Positions 1 through 7,346 of a DNA stretch of 64,000 bases are shown piece after piece (within the stretch, counting starts at the first letter, position 1; every line of letters begins with the position of its first letter). The notes under the pieces were generated by a model that was not told the DNA's origin, did not search any database, and worked only from the letters and a program-made list of their open reading frames with translations. The position numbers and the translations under genes are program-made. This DNA is from Caballeronia sp. dw_276 (GTDB lineage Bacteria > Pseudomonadota > Gammaproteobacteria > Burkholderiales > Burkholderiaceae): assembly GCF_018449635.1 (NCBI RefSeq), contig NZ_JAAVUV010000009.1, positions 1 to 64,000 on the forward strand, given 5' to 3'.

Positions 1-198
1 GCGCCTCTGGGCGTTGTCGCTTTACTCAACCTGACGCCGCCGTTTAGTGTCGGATTTGCACCGCCGCTAACAACCCGGATACTTCGAGGCAAATGTCGAT
101 AGCGCGTCAAAGCTGGCTTTAGCGTTTCAGAGACTTGTATGCGGCTGCTGGGAGAATCGAGCGCCCATTTGCACCTTGCGTGGTTTGAAAGGAGCGAC

Positions 199-225
199 AC
201 CCTGATCGCCGTTCAGGGTCTTTCT
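199..225 (+). repeat. Small hairpin (family member 1)
   Basis: A 7-bp perfect inverted repeat (199-205 with 213-219) encloses a 7-base loop and is followed by a pyrimidine run CTTTCT. The arms read ACCCTGA and TCAGGGT, the same core as the hairpins at 395-421 and 1876-1896. It could be a weak terminator or a degenerate copy of the element found upstream of the zinc-ribbon remnants. Confidence 0.45.
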
Positions 226-394
226 CACAAAGACGCTATAAAACATATCTCTTTGCAGCACCCGACCCGTCAAAACAGATGGCGGACGCCCAGAATGCCC
301 GAAAACCATTTTCCAGATTTTTTTAATTGTTATCCGGGGTGTTTTTTGAATCCTCTTATTCATATTCAAACACTTATAAAAACCAACCTGCAGC

Positions 395-421
395 GAGACC
401 CTGAGTGCCGATCAGGGTCTC
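395..421 (+). repeat. Hairpin upstream of decayed zinc-ribbon gene (family member 2)
   Basis: A perfect 10-bp stem (395-404 with 412-421) has the loop GTGCCGA. It ends 17 bases before the ATG at 439 of the decayed zinc-ribbon gene. The core arms match those at 199-219 and 1876-1896, and the loop is again 7 bases. The position suggests a 5' untranslated structure or operator rather than a terminator, since no T-tract follows on the + strand. Confidence 0.6.
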
Positions 422-438
422 CTGAAACTCAGATCACC

Positions 439-890
439 ATGCGCGTCGCTCGTCCGGTCAAGCCGATACCTCAACCTCATTTGCCAATACTGTGGTGCGC
501 CCGCAGTATTGGCTAGCTTCGGAAGCCAGAGCTAACAGTATCGCGAAGACTGCGGCACGCGGTGGCTCTGTGAGGTCTGTCAAGCGTGGATCGGAGCTTA
601 CTCGCGCAGTACCCGGAACGTGCCGCTTGCGACTTGCGAATGCCGAGCCTCGCGAGTGGAAGGAAAAGCTGCATGCGGCGCTCGAACCAATGGCCGTGAC
701 AAAAGCGCGGCGCGACGCAATATCAACCTTCGAGGCGCGCGCAAAAGGCTACCGGTGGCTCGCGAATGCCCTGCAGATTGACGAGAAAGCGTGCACGATC
801 CACCAACTCGACCCGGACCAATGTCGTGCAGCGGTCGGCGTCATCGAGCAGTTCGGGCGTTCGCGTTTGGATCACGCCCCTTCAGAATGA
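439..890 (+). pseudogene. Decayed DUF3268-like zinc-ribbon gene, copy A
   Basis: This stretch only makes sense as a broken gene. An ATG at 439 opens with MRVARPVKPIPQP. The frame must then shift so that a first CxxC (482-493, CQYCGAPAVLA) and a second CxxC (569-580, WLCEVCQAWIG) are read in one frame, which is interrupted by TAA at 533-535. A second shift near 600-640 leads into a frame with LANAEPREW, KGYRWLANAL and TIHQLDPDQC, ending at 890. The order of two CxxC knuckles, a LANAE-x-REW helix, a YxWLA segment and a DQCR tail resembles the DUF3268 zinc-finger family of Burkholderiaceae; that name is from memory. The gene is not translatable as one protein. It lies 46 bases before the regulator-like gene at 937, so the two were probably one operon. 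Confidence 0.7.
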
Positions 891-936
891 GCGTCCACCG
901 TTCGTTAACCGGAGAACGTAACCCTTTTCCTAATCA

Positions 937-1401
937 ATGTCCCGTACCCTTCCCTTTAACCGCAGCCCGCAAGCTACCCGCGCGCACCTCGTGAAACTTT
1001 CTCTCATTCCAATTCCTAAACGGGAGGCGGATCTTCTCTCGCTGCACACCCACTGCGCGTTGCAGGCGCTGATCGACGGGCACGGTTGGCTAAGTGGCGT
1101 GCAGTCACTGACCGAAGTTCTGATTCTGACCTCATTCGTCGCCGAGGCGGGATACGGTCAAATCTCCCGCCAAACGTGGCTCGACGCTGAAGCCGCACTG
1201 AACGCAGCGTTCGTGAAAGGTCGGGACGAAGCCATCTGGCAGATCGATGCCGATGGCTGCGCCCGCGTCGCGACTGTCTTGGCGATGCACGACGCGCAAC
1301 TCGACGGCGCCCCACTTGGCGTGCTCGCCGGGGCGAGCGAGCGCCTCGAGCGACTGAAAGCCGGCGAACCCGAGCCGCTGCCGCAAAAGAAACGCGCCTG
1401 A
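937..1401 (+). CDS. Small conserved protein, sometimes annotated as Fis-family regulator
   Basis: A 154-residue soluble protein with an N-terminal basic segment (PFNRSPQATRAHLVK) followed by a helical body (about residues 35-130) and a short charged tail. I recall similar 110-160-residue proteins in Burkholderiaceae annotated as hypothetical or 'Fis family' regulators; no helix-turn-helix is convincing here, so DNA binding is only a guess. It follows the decayed zinc-ribbon gene by 46 bases. No good Shine-Dalgarno is visible directly before the ATG, so the start is tentative. A frameshifted relative lies inverted at about 3273-3675: SLTEVLILTSFVAEAG here aligns with LTDALIFAAFVAEG there. This is the only intact member in the window. 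Confidence 0.65.
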   Translation: MSRTLPFNRSPQATRAHLVKLSLIPIPKREADLLSLHTHCALQALIDGHGWLSGVQSLTEVLILTSFVAEAGYGQISRQTWLDAEAALNAAFVKGRDEAIWQIDADGCARVATVLAMHDAQLDGAPLGVLAGASERLERLKAGEPEPLPQKKRA

Positions 1402-1875
1402 ACGTTCCTGTAAACGACAAAACCTGACACGAGGCCGGGGTTTGTCTTTGCCAGATAAGGCCAGCGTTTGCCGGGTTCAGCAAATTACCTCCACCGTTTG
1501 TCCGACCGACGCTTTCATCGCCCGTGGTAGCCGCGTAGTCGACGCCCGGAGAACCCGCGAACTACGGCACCTGCACAGGAACCGGCCCGCCGTATATGTC
1601 AGGCAACCCAGAAACGCCGAGGTGATTCCTTCGCTCAGCCCGCATTCCAATAGGCTCGGTGAAAACCTTTCCACTGCCACCGCGCAGGGGGGTGATCTCC
1701 GGTAAGTCGCCCCGTTCAAAGATCTGAACCTGGGCGACAGGCGTAGCGCAATCCGTCACGATCAAGCGCGTCGGTCTCAGCGAATAAAATGTCGGCAGGA
1801 CTCTGCATGAAACTACGCCTGCGTTTCGGCCGTAAGCGTGCTCGTCCACCACTCAGACATTTTCAGTTCCGATTC
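1402..1875. other. Gene-free interval
   Basis: Open frames here (for example a 96-codon one on the minus strand at 1562-1852) show no recognised motif. I cannot support a gene. Confidence 0.4.
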
Positions 1876-1896
1876 CCCCTGATCACTGCTCAGGGG
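1876..1896 (+). repeat. Hairpin upstream of second zinc-ribbon remnant (family member 3)
   Basis: A perfect 7-bp stem, CCCCTGA with TCAGGGG, encloses a 7-base loop (TCACTGC). It ends 33 bases before the start of the second zinc-ribbon remnant at 1930. Core arms, loop length and a following TCTGAAAC match the hairpin at 395-421, which is followed by TCCTGAAAC. Confidence 0.6.
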
Positions 1897-1929
1897 TCTG
1901 AAACGCTAGCGTTTTGAACGCGTGTTGCC

Positions 1930-2350
1930 GTGCGGCATACTTGTTGCCCCAAAATCATTGTGACGACTGCGGCGGCATCCGCGATGGCGGTTCGCAATTG
2001 CACTGGCGCCTACGAATACCGCAAAGACCACGGCTCGCCCAAGTGCGTCACTCTTGCGCTGCGTGGATCGTATTTCTCGCGAAGCATTAAGAAACGTTCT
2101 GTGCAATCGCTTGATAATGCCGACCAACGCGAATGGCAGCCGCATCGACGATTAAACCAACGAGTCGTTACGAAAGCGCCGAGCGACAGCATCTCGGGCT
2201 TCGAGTCTCTGAGAAGGATTAATAATTACAGAAAACGGCGCGGCATATCGAAAAGAAACCCCGGCACTATTCACCAACTTGATGCCGGTTGGAATCGTCA
2301 GGCGAGCAGTCGTCGCGATTCGTTAGTTCGTGCATCACGGCGAAACGCGC
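1930..2350 (+). pseudogene. Decayed DUF3268-like zinc-ribbon gene, copy B
   Basis: The frame stays open (1930-2454) but the protein looks decayed. LDNADQREW, VVTKAPSDSISGFES and PGTIHQLDAGWNRQ align in the same order with LANAEPREW, AVTKARRDAISTFEA and ACTIHQLDPDQCRA of copy A. Upstream, YEYRKDHGSPK sits where copy A has QYREDCGTRW. The cysteine pairs that would bind zinc are lost or misread, and the WLANAL helix is replaced by an unrelated basic string, as expected from compensating frameshifts. The sequence past about 2350 has no counterpart in copy A. Most likely a pseudogene from an ancient duplication or separate insertion of the same gene type; a translated but non-functional product cannot be excluded. 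Confidence 0.6.
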
Positions 2351-2524
2351 CTATTGCGGTTGGGCCGCGCAGATTCGGAAGAGAACAGCCGAAGCCGACA
2401 GTCACCGAGGCACCGTCGCCTAACGACATTAACGACTGGGCTGGACAGAGATGATTTGATATTTGACAGTATTTCGTAAGGTTTAGCTGAGAAAGGGATA
2501 TGTTTTTCTATACTTTTCTCAATT

Positions 2525-2549
2525 ACCCCTTATACGCCGTATAAGGGGT
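2525..2549 (+). repeat. Hairpin (family member 4)
   Basis: A perfect 11-bp stem (2525-2535 with 2539-2549) has outer arms ACCCCTTA and TAAGGGGT. It is followed by CTCAGGAAAG, similar to the sequence after hairpins 2 and 3. It may mark a further decayed module; the DNA downstream to about 2950 has open frames but no recognised protein. Confidence 0.5.
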
Positions 2550-3272
2550 CTCAGGAAAGGAAGACCATCGATTGGCGAGGGAACGGGAGGCGTAAGATTC
2601 GCCCAGCTTGGGCAGCATGCGCACAGAGTTGTAAATTGCACACCGGGCGTGTTTGTGCCCGACACAACGGATACGAATACCGGGCGACGACTGTCTCGTG
2701 CGGAGAGCTTCACGCCCGATCGGCTGAGATCTATTTTGGGGCTTGCTTTAGTGTTCGGTGCTCGCGTACGCGCTAGGAAGATATAGAGAGAACCGCACTT
2801 GCTGCATCCGGTGGGCAAACCAACGAAGCGTACGAGGCCGTTCATGCCGTACAAGGTATGGAAGATGTTAGCGCGCGCGATCCTTCAGATGACCAAATGA
2901 GCAATTCCGAGGTGGCTTTATCGGCAACCTCACGACCGCCTAGCCCGCAATGCGATTTGCGGGCGTTGGCAATGATGACCGTAACCGGTATGGGTGGTGC
3001 GGCGTTTTGAGCGTGTCGTGTCCAGACCGCACCAGGCTAGAAATCCCGTCAATCTATATAATATTCAGATACTTATTAATTTTTTCACTGAAAAACTGAC
3101 CACATCATGATGTGTTCCAAAGTGGTGCAGACGGTTCACTTTGCATCTGGGCCATTACAGCGCTCGTCATTGCGTGGAGAACTTAGGATGAGCCTTAAGG
3201 CTAGTTTTGTGAATTTTTCCAAGGGGCAACTCTTTGCGGAGCCTGTGCGCGGCGTGAGGATATCACCCTAGA
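2550..3272. other. Gene-free interval with a 14-bp palindrome
   Basis: No gene can be supported. A perfect palindrome CACATCATGATGTG lies at 3101-3114 in an AT-rich stretch. A minus-strand frame at 2519-2854 has no recognised motif. Confidence 0.4.
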
Positions 3273-3675
3273 TTACGGCGCGGGCATTCCGCAAACGGCG
3301 GCACGCATTTTAAGTTCCCCTGTCGTCAGACGTTCGAGATAGCGGATCAAGAATAGACGGCGCGTCAACAGCGGTAAGTACGTGCGGGTCAAGGCACGAA
3401 GGTACCAACCCAGTGGGCACCAGATTTCATTGGCTTTGTCTAGGCTCATGGCCCGACCTTTTTCGAATGCCTCCTTGTGGGCACGCTCGGCGGCACACCA
3501 TATTTCGCTCAACGTCGAGCGCGTTCCCCTCGGCTACAAACGCAGCGAAGATAAGAGCGTCGGTTAATGACTGGCTTACCAACGAGCCGGCCGCGGTAAT
3601 CTACAACCGCTTGCAGTGCAAGTGCGCATGCCGCGATGGAGTATGGCCTCCCAAGTTGGGATTGGGAAAAGCTTG
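3273..3675 (-). pseudogene. Frameshifted inverted copy of the 937-1401 regulator-like gene
   Basis: Reading the minus strand in three frames in turn gives CALALQAVVDYRGRL, then LTDALIFAAFVAEGNALD, then CAAERAHKEAFEKGRAMSL and finally RYLERLTTGE. These align in order with CALQALIDGHGWL, LTEVLILTSFVAEAG, DAEAALNAAFVKGRDEAIW and ERLERLKAGE of the intact gene at 937-1401. At least two frameshifts separate the blocks, so this is a decayed relative in the opposite orientation. The similarity is remote enough that it probably came from a related gene rather than a recent duplication of its neighbour. Confidence 0.6.
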
Positions 3676-3909
3676 GTTTGACTGCACGCCCACACTGCTT
3701 TGAGCAATGCGCATAAAAGGGAACGGTACAGGCCGTCTCGGGAGGGTCGATCGTATGTGCGGGCTACTAGACGTGTGGCGTTTTATCTAAAGGTTGGTGT
3801 CAACTACCGTCAGCGGGCGGTTATCAAGCGGTGGGTGCTATTACCAGACAAACTTTCTCCGACTAGCACCTTCCGTTAACGAGCGATTTCGCTATAAAAA
3901 CAATGCCTT

Positions 3910-3928
3910 ACGGCGACGCCGTTTTTTT
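3910..3928 (+). terminator. Possible Rho-independent terminator
   Basis: Stem ACGGC (3910-3914) and GCCGT (3918-3922) with a 3-base loop, running into seven Ts (3922-3928). No intact + strand gene precedes it closely, so it may be a leftover of a lost gene. Confidence 0.4.
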
Positions 3929-4435
3929 ATGGGTTATATGCCGTGTGGGGGGGCAGCTTCGAACTAGCCGGATTAAGCGCGTCTGCCGCGCCGGAACGTA
4001 ATTAGTTTAAAAAAAGCACGCCACATGAAGCCAACTACGCGGCCACAGCCACATCGGCGGATAACAAACAGAACGCACACAAGCCAAAATCGCTTCCGCT
4101 TGTTTACAACCATCGACTCAAGCCTTCGCACACCAAGATGTGGGTAATCATGAGGTAGAAGGGGGCTGAAAATTGGGCTAGTAGGACCGCGCAGATCGTC
4201 CGCCTTCGGTACGCGGAAGTGTCAAAATCGATGATTCGACGAGAAAGGCATGTGCTTTTTGCGAGCTTTGCAAACTAAGACACGTCGTCGGAACTCTATA
4301 CTCTATGAATCCCCGCGCTGACGCGCATCGAACTCCGGCGAAGCTTTTACGTCTCGTCACTCGTATTTTGAGCAATCTTTTAGATGGTATCGCCTGAAGC
4401 TGCCAGCGATTAGGCACAGCGGAAGTGCGCTCGTC

Positions 4436-4456
4436 GCGACGATTTGCAATCGTCGC
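4436..4456. repeat. Perfect 9-bp inverted repeat
   Basis: GCGACGATT and AATCGTCGC are separated by TGC. There is no T-tract, so an operator or a structured leader is as likely as a terminator. Confidence 0.5.
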
Positions 4457-4585
4457 TACGAAGATTTATCTCTTGTAATTGGCCAGCCCTTCAGTTTTTT
4501 TCCGCGCTATGTAATTTGTAGCGCTAACCCCGCGGGAGAACTCCCGTCGGGGAGAATGCTCGCATTTCCGAAGAGGTTTAACGTA

Positions 4586-5041
4586 ATGAAGCTTGTTCCA
4601 GTGACGATCCGATATTCATGCGGCACTATCATTAAAGACCGCGTTTCGCTGGACCCAACGACCCGCGAGGTGCATTTCAGCTCCCGCTTGACAATAATCT
4701 TTCTAGAAATGGCGAAAACCGAAGCCGCACCCTTTATTTCGATTAGTTTGAGCGGGCACGATTTCTCAGTGGTCCCAGGCAGTGACGGAAAAAATATCCT
4801 CGCGCGCGAGAAAGATCGGATTCATGTCGAAGGATTTCGATCAATCTTCGCGCCTAATCGACCCCAGCGGCACTCAAACGGGCATCTGGCTCATCTGCTA
4901 AGCGTCGCCTCGTTGGCGGGGGCCTGCTGGAGCGCAGCTTCTGTTACGAATTGGAATCTCGCCGCAGGTGAGGATGTCGCTAGTTTCTTGATTTGCGCCG
5001 CTCTTCTTGGCATCGCAGGTTTTTACTGCAAGAGGGATTAA
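4586..5041 (+). CDS. Unknown protein with C-terminal membrane segments
   Basis: A 151-residue protein that I do not recognise. The start at 4586 is chosen over the in-frame ATG at 4556 because GAGG lies at a good distance before it. Residues 1-100 look soluble and beta-rich; two hydrophobic stretches follow near the C-terminus (LLSVASLAGACWSAASV and ASFLICAALLGIAGFY), so the protein is probably anchored in the inner membrane with a cytoplasmic N-terminal domain. The next small gene starts 2 bases after its stop and a strong terminator closes the pair, which supports real expression. A GC hairpin (4528-4552) in the leader could affect translation. Confidence 0.55.
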   Translation: MKLVPVTIRYSCGTIIKDRVSLDPTTREVHFSSRLTIIFLEMAKTEAAPFISISLSGHDFSVVPGSDGKNILAREKDRIHVEGFRSIFAPNRPQRHSNGHLAHLLSVASLAGACWSAASVTNWNLAAGEDVASFLICAALLGIAGFYCKRD

Positions 5042-5043
5042 CG

Positions 5044-5166
5044 ATGACCTTTTCTATTGGGATGATAGGTGCAGCAGCTTTAATAGCTTTATTTTTCGGA
5101 TGGACTTCTCACAACGGTCGCAGGATCGAGCAGGACCATCGGCGACGAGCGCGTCAAGAAGAGTAG
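5044..5166 (+). CDS. Small membrane protein (40 residues)
   Basis: ATG at 5044, two bases after the stop of the preceding gene, opens a 40-residue frame: one hydrophobic helix (IGMIGAAALIALFFGW) then a very basic tail (NGRRIEQDHRRRARQEE). The tight spacing suggests translational coupling, and a strong terminator follows 40 bases downstream. It would be a single-pass inner-membrane peptide with a positively charged cytoplasmic tail. Function unknown; it may be a partner of the protein encoded just upstream. Confidence 0.5.
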   Translation: MTFSIGMIGAAALIALFFGWTSHNGRRIEQDHRRRARQEE

Positions 5167-5205
5167 CGCCCGTTTTTGTTACCGCCAATAGGTGAATTAG
5201 AACGC

Positions 5206-5235
5206 GCCGCGCCCTGTACGGGCGCGGCTTTTTTT
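5206..5235 (+). terminator. Strong Rho-independent terminator
   Basis: A perfect 9-bp GC stem (5206-5214 with 5220-5228), a 5-base loop and seven Ts. It ends the 4586-5166 two-gene unit. Confidence 0.85.
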
Positions 5236-5552
5236 AATGTCCCGCGCCCAAATCCAAAACAAAATATATTCGTTCTCGGCGTCGCGTCGCTGTACGCAAA
5301 CCCAGCACCTGAGACGGCAGAAATATCACTACCGTATTTCCCGAGGATTGCGCACGCCGCTTTGTAGACAGACGCTTTCGGCGCGGTCGTGATGCAGCGA
5401 CACCATGGATTTCATGCCTGACGCCAAGAACGGGGTAATTTGCTTACCGGTCAACGGTTTTTCGATAGTTTAGCTATCATCCCCACGATTTGGCCAACGC
5501 CCCACTACAAGAAAAGCAGGCGCTGGCTGAACATCATCCTTCTCTTTCTAGA
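5236..5552. other. Gene-free interval
   Basis: About 320 bases downstream of both flanking transcription units; I see no gene or clear site in it. Confidence 0.4.
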
Positions 5553-5792
5553 TTATCGATTCACCCAATAATGCAAGATGATCATGACCTTGAGCAATAG
5601 GCGAATGAAGATGAGTGTTGGTCGACCTAGGCCGATCGCGAGATACAGACCGCCCAAAGAAACTAGCATAAGCGAAACTGTGAAATCGCTTTTAGGGAAA
5701 CAACCGATATCGACCGCGAAAATCACATAGAACACCACGGCGAGAATCACGCGGCGAACGATCCAATGTAGTCCTATAAATCTACTATACAT
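5553..5792 (-). CDS. Small multi-pass membrane protein, unknown
   Basis: A 79-residue protein starting MYSRFIGLHWIVRR, with about three hydrophobic segments (residues 13-27, 34-50 and 55-72). Its ATG overlaps the end of the upstream 59-residue gene by 8 bases, so the two are likely translationally coupled. No family is recognised. Small coupled membrane proteins like these are common in accessory regions, including conjugation or phage remnants, but nothing here shows which. Confidence 0.45.
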   Translation of the reverse strand: MYSRFIGLHWIVRRVILAVVFYVIFAVDIGCFPKSDFTVSLMLVSLGGLYLAIGLGRPTLIFIRLLLKVMIILHYWVNR

Positions 5793-5964
5793 TGTCGCCC
5801 CCGCCCTTACGATGCATGAGCGCCGCACGCCGGAATAAAAATGCGGTTTCTGACGTGGCTAAAATCGCTGCAACAAGAATCCAGAATCGAATGCCGCGAG
5901 TCCAGTCAAGCTCGCGAAGACTTGTTAGTAATGTCATAGTGTTGCTCCAATCGATGGTTGACAT
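5785..5964 (-). CDS. Small single-pass membrane protein, unknown
   Basis: A 59-residue protein; the start MSTIDWSNTM is preferred because GGAG lies 6 bases before it, while the longer in-frame ATG at 5997 lacks a good site. A soluble N-terminus (about 25 residues) is followed by one transmembrane helix (FWILVAAILATSETAFLF) and a basic tail. It overlaps the next gene by 8 bases, indicating an operon. Function unknown. Confidence 0.45.
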   Translation of the reverse strand: MSTIDWSNTMTLLTSLRELDWTRGIRFWILVAAILATSETAFLFRRAALMHRKGGGDNV

Positions 5965-6680
5965 CGGGTGCTCCAATAGCAGACCCGATTTCTTCATCGT
6001 GGCAGGCCACGGCGAAAGTCAAGGCTGGAACAAGTACGGTATAGAGGCATCTTTTTTGAATCCCGGCTAGCCGACGCGTGGTCGCGAACCTCGACAAATT
6101 CATACGTATTTAACAAATCGAAATATCAAATAAATAGGATAACTAAATTCTTAAATATCGACGAAGTTCCCGCGCAGCTCAAATAGCTCTGTGAGATAAG
6201 AATTATCCTAACCGTAGGAAATTTTTTACGGAACGGGAGACGGCAATTCAGCACGAAGATGGGCACCGCCTTATGACGTTCAACGACACCTTCCTCCGTT
6301 GTTTTGCCTAACGAAATTTCTGACACAACCTGATTCCGTGTGAATTTCGTTTAGGTTAGCGAAGATGCAATACACTACTTGACGTCTGTTATCTCAGCAA
6401 CATCACGTGCGACGCAAAAAGATGAAGTGGGCACAGAGTTCTATCACTAGCGGGCCCTCGCAGCGAGCGCTGCGTTAGCAGCATTAGAAAGGAGACGTAT
6501 TAATACATATAGCCGTGATGCTCTGACGGGGACATTCTGAGTGGACGACAGGGTACTTCCAAACTATTCCTGAACATTTTCGAAAATTTGAATGCGTAGA
6601 TGTGCGTTTCGTCGACCACTGCAGGGCAGTGTTGATGATCGAGGGTCACCCGTCTTCACCGGCTGGGATGGCCTCTGGAC
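5965..6680. other. Gene-free interval
   Basis: About 700 bases of lower-GC sequence with only short frames on both strands; none has a motif or a convincing start. It probably contains the promoter of the two small minus-strand genes, but no -35/-10 pair stands out. Confidence 0.4.
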
Positions 6681-6821
6681 TCAACGCAAGACGCAGTCCA
6701 AGACTGAACCGGTCATTACGTGATAAGTGACAATTACAGCGAGCGCCAATAACATAAGTAGTTCAAGCGCGAGCTTACGGCGAAGGCGATATGCGGCACG
6801 TACGTACTCGAAGGGCGACAT
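6681..6821 (-). CDS. Possible small membrane protein (46 residues)
   Basis: The frame MSPFEYVRAAYRLRRK is followed by one hydrophobic helix (LALELLMLLALAVIVTYHV) and a short tail. A GGAAA lies about 8 bases before the ATG. The amphipathic, basic N-terminus followed by a clear membrane helix is protein-like, but there are no neighbours to support it and the surrounding region is decayed. The ATG at 6884 would give 67 residues. Confidence 0.35.
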   Translation of the reverse strand: MSPFEYVRAAYRLRRKLALELLMLLALAVIVTYHVMTGSVLDCVLR

Positions 6822-6884
6822 AGGTTTTCCATCCGGTTGTTTTCGCTCACCATATGGAGAGCCGACTAATGATGTCGCGTCCAA

Positions 6885-7346
6885 TATGAAGTCAAGTATT
6901 CAGAGGCTGCGCATACCAACGTTGCGAGAGACTAGGTCGTAGCCCTGGCACTTTTCGGAAATCAGCCAAATCCCGGAGCTAAGATGCTGTCGAGTGCCTT
7001 TTACGGTAGCTTCCTTTGAAACCTCTACGAAAAAAATCTCCAGCGCTTTAGCGTTGAGTAACGACCTATCAATCGGGACTACATAGTGTCTACTATATCC
7101 TCAGGTCCATAATCGAACTCCGTTGACTTTTTGATGAAGGGCTTTACTAACGCGAGAGCCGATGGACGGGGCTGTGTCGAAAAGAAGGTTGCATGTCCCC
7201 GACGATGCGGACTTTGTGGAAAACGTCCTAAGTAACGTGCTGGGGCGCCTTACGGTAAAACAGAGGTGAGTAGGATCTGAACAGACTCTCCCTAGCGGCT
7301 AAGCCTGCCGAGCCTGGACCTTATCGAAATCGCATGCGGAGGTGGA
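6885..7346. other. Gene-free interval
   Basis: About 460 bases between the decayed region and the end of the polysaccharide locus. No gene or clear terminator was found. Confidence 0.4.

Larger units (their letters stand above)
3676..4585. other. Gene-free interval with three hairpins
   Basis: No gene is supported. It holds a possible terminator at 3910-3928 (ACGGC/GCCGT stem, 3-base loop, seven Ts), a perfect 9-bp inverted repeat at 4436-4456 with a 3-base loop, and a compound GC hairpin at 4528-4552 just upstream of the gene at 4586. Confidence 0.5.

Noticed and set aside
1562..1852. Minus-strand frame with GGSGKVFTEPIG
   Set aside because: Considered as a toxin-domain remnant, but no family could be named and alternative frames are equally open.
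2519..2854. Minus-strand frame of 111 codons after hairpin 4, or a third zinc-ribbon remnant on the plus strand
   Set aside because: A YEYR match on the plus strand is too short to claim homology; the minus frame has no motif.
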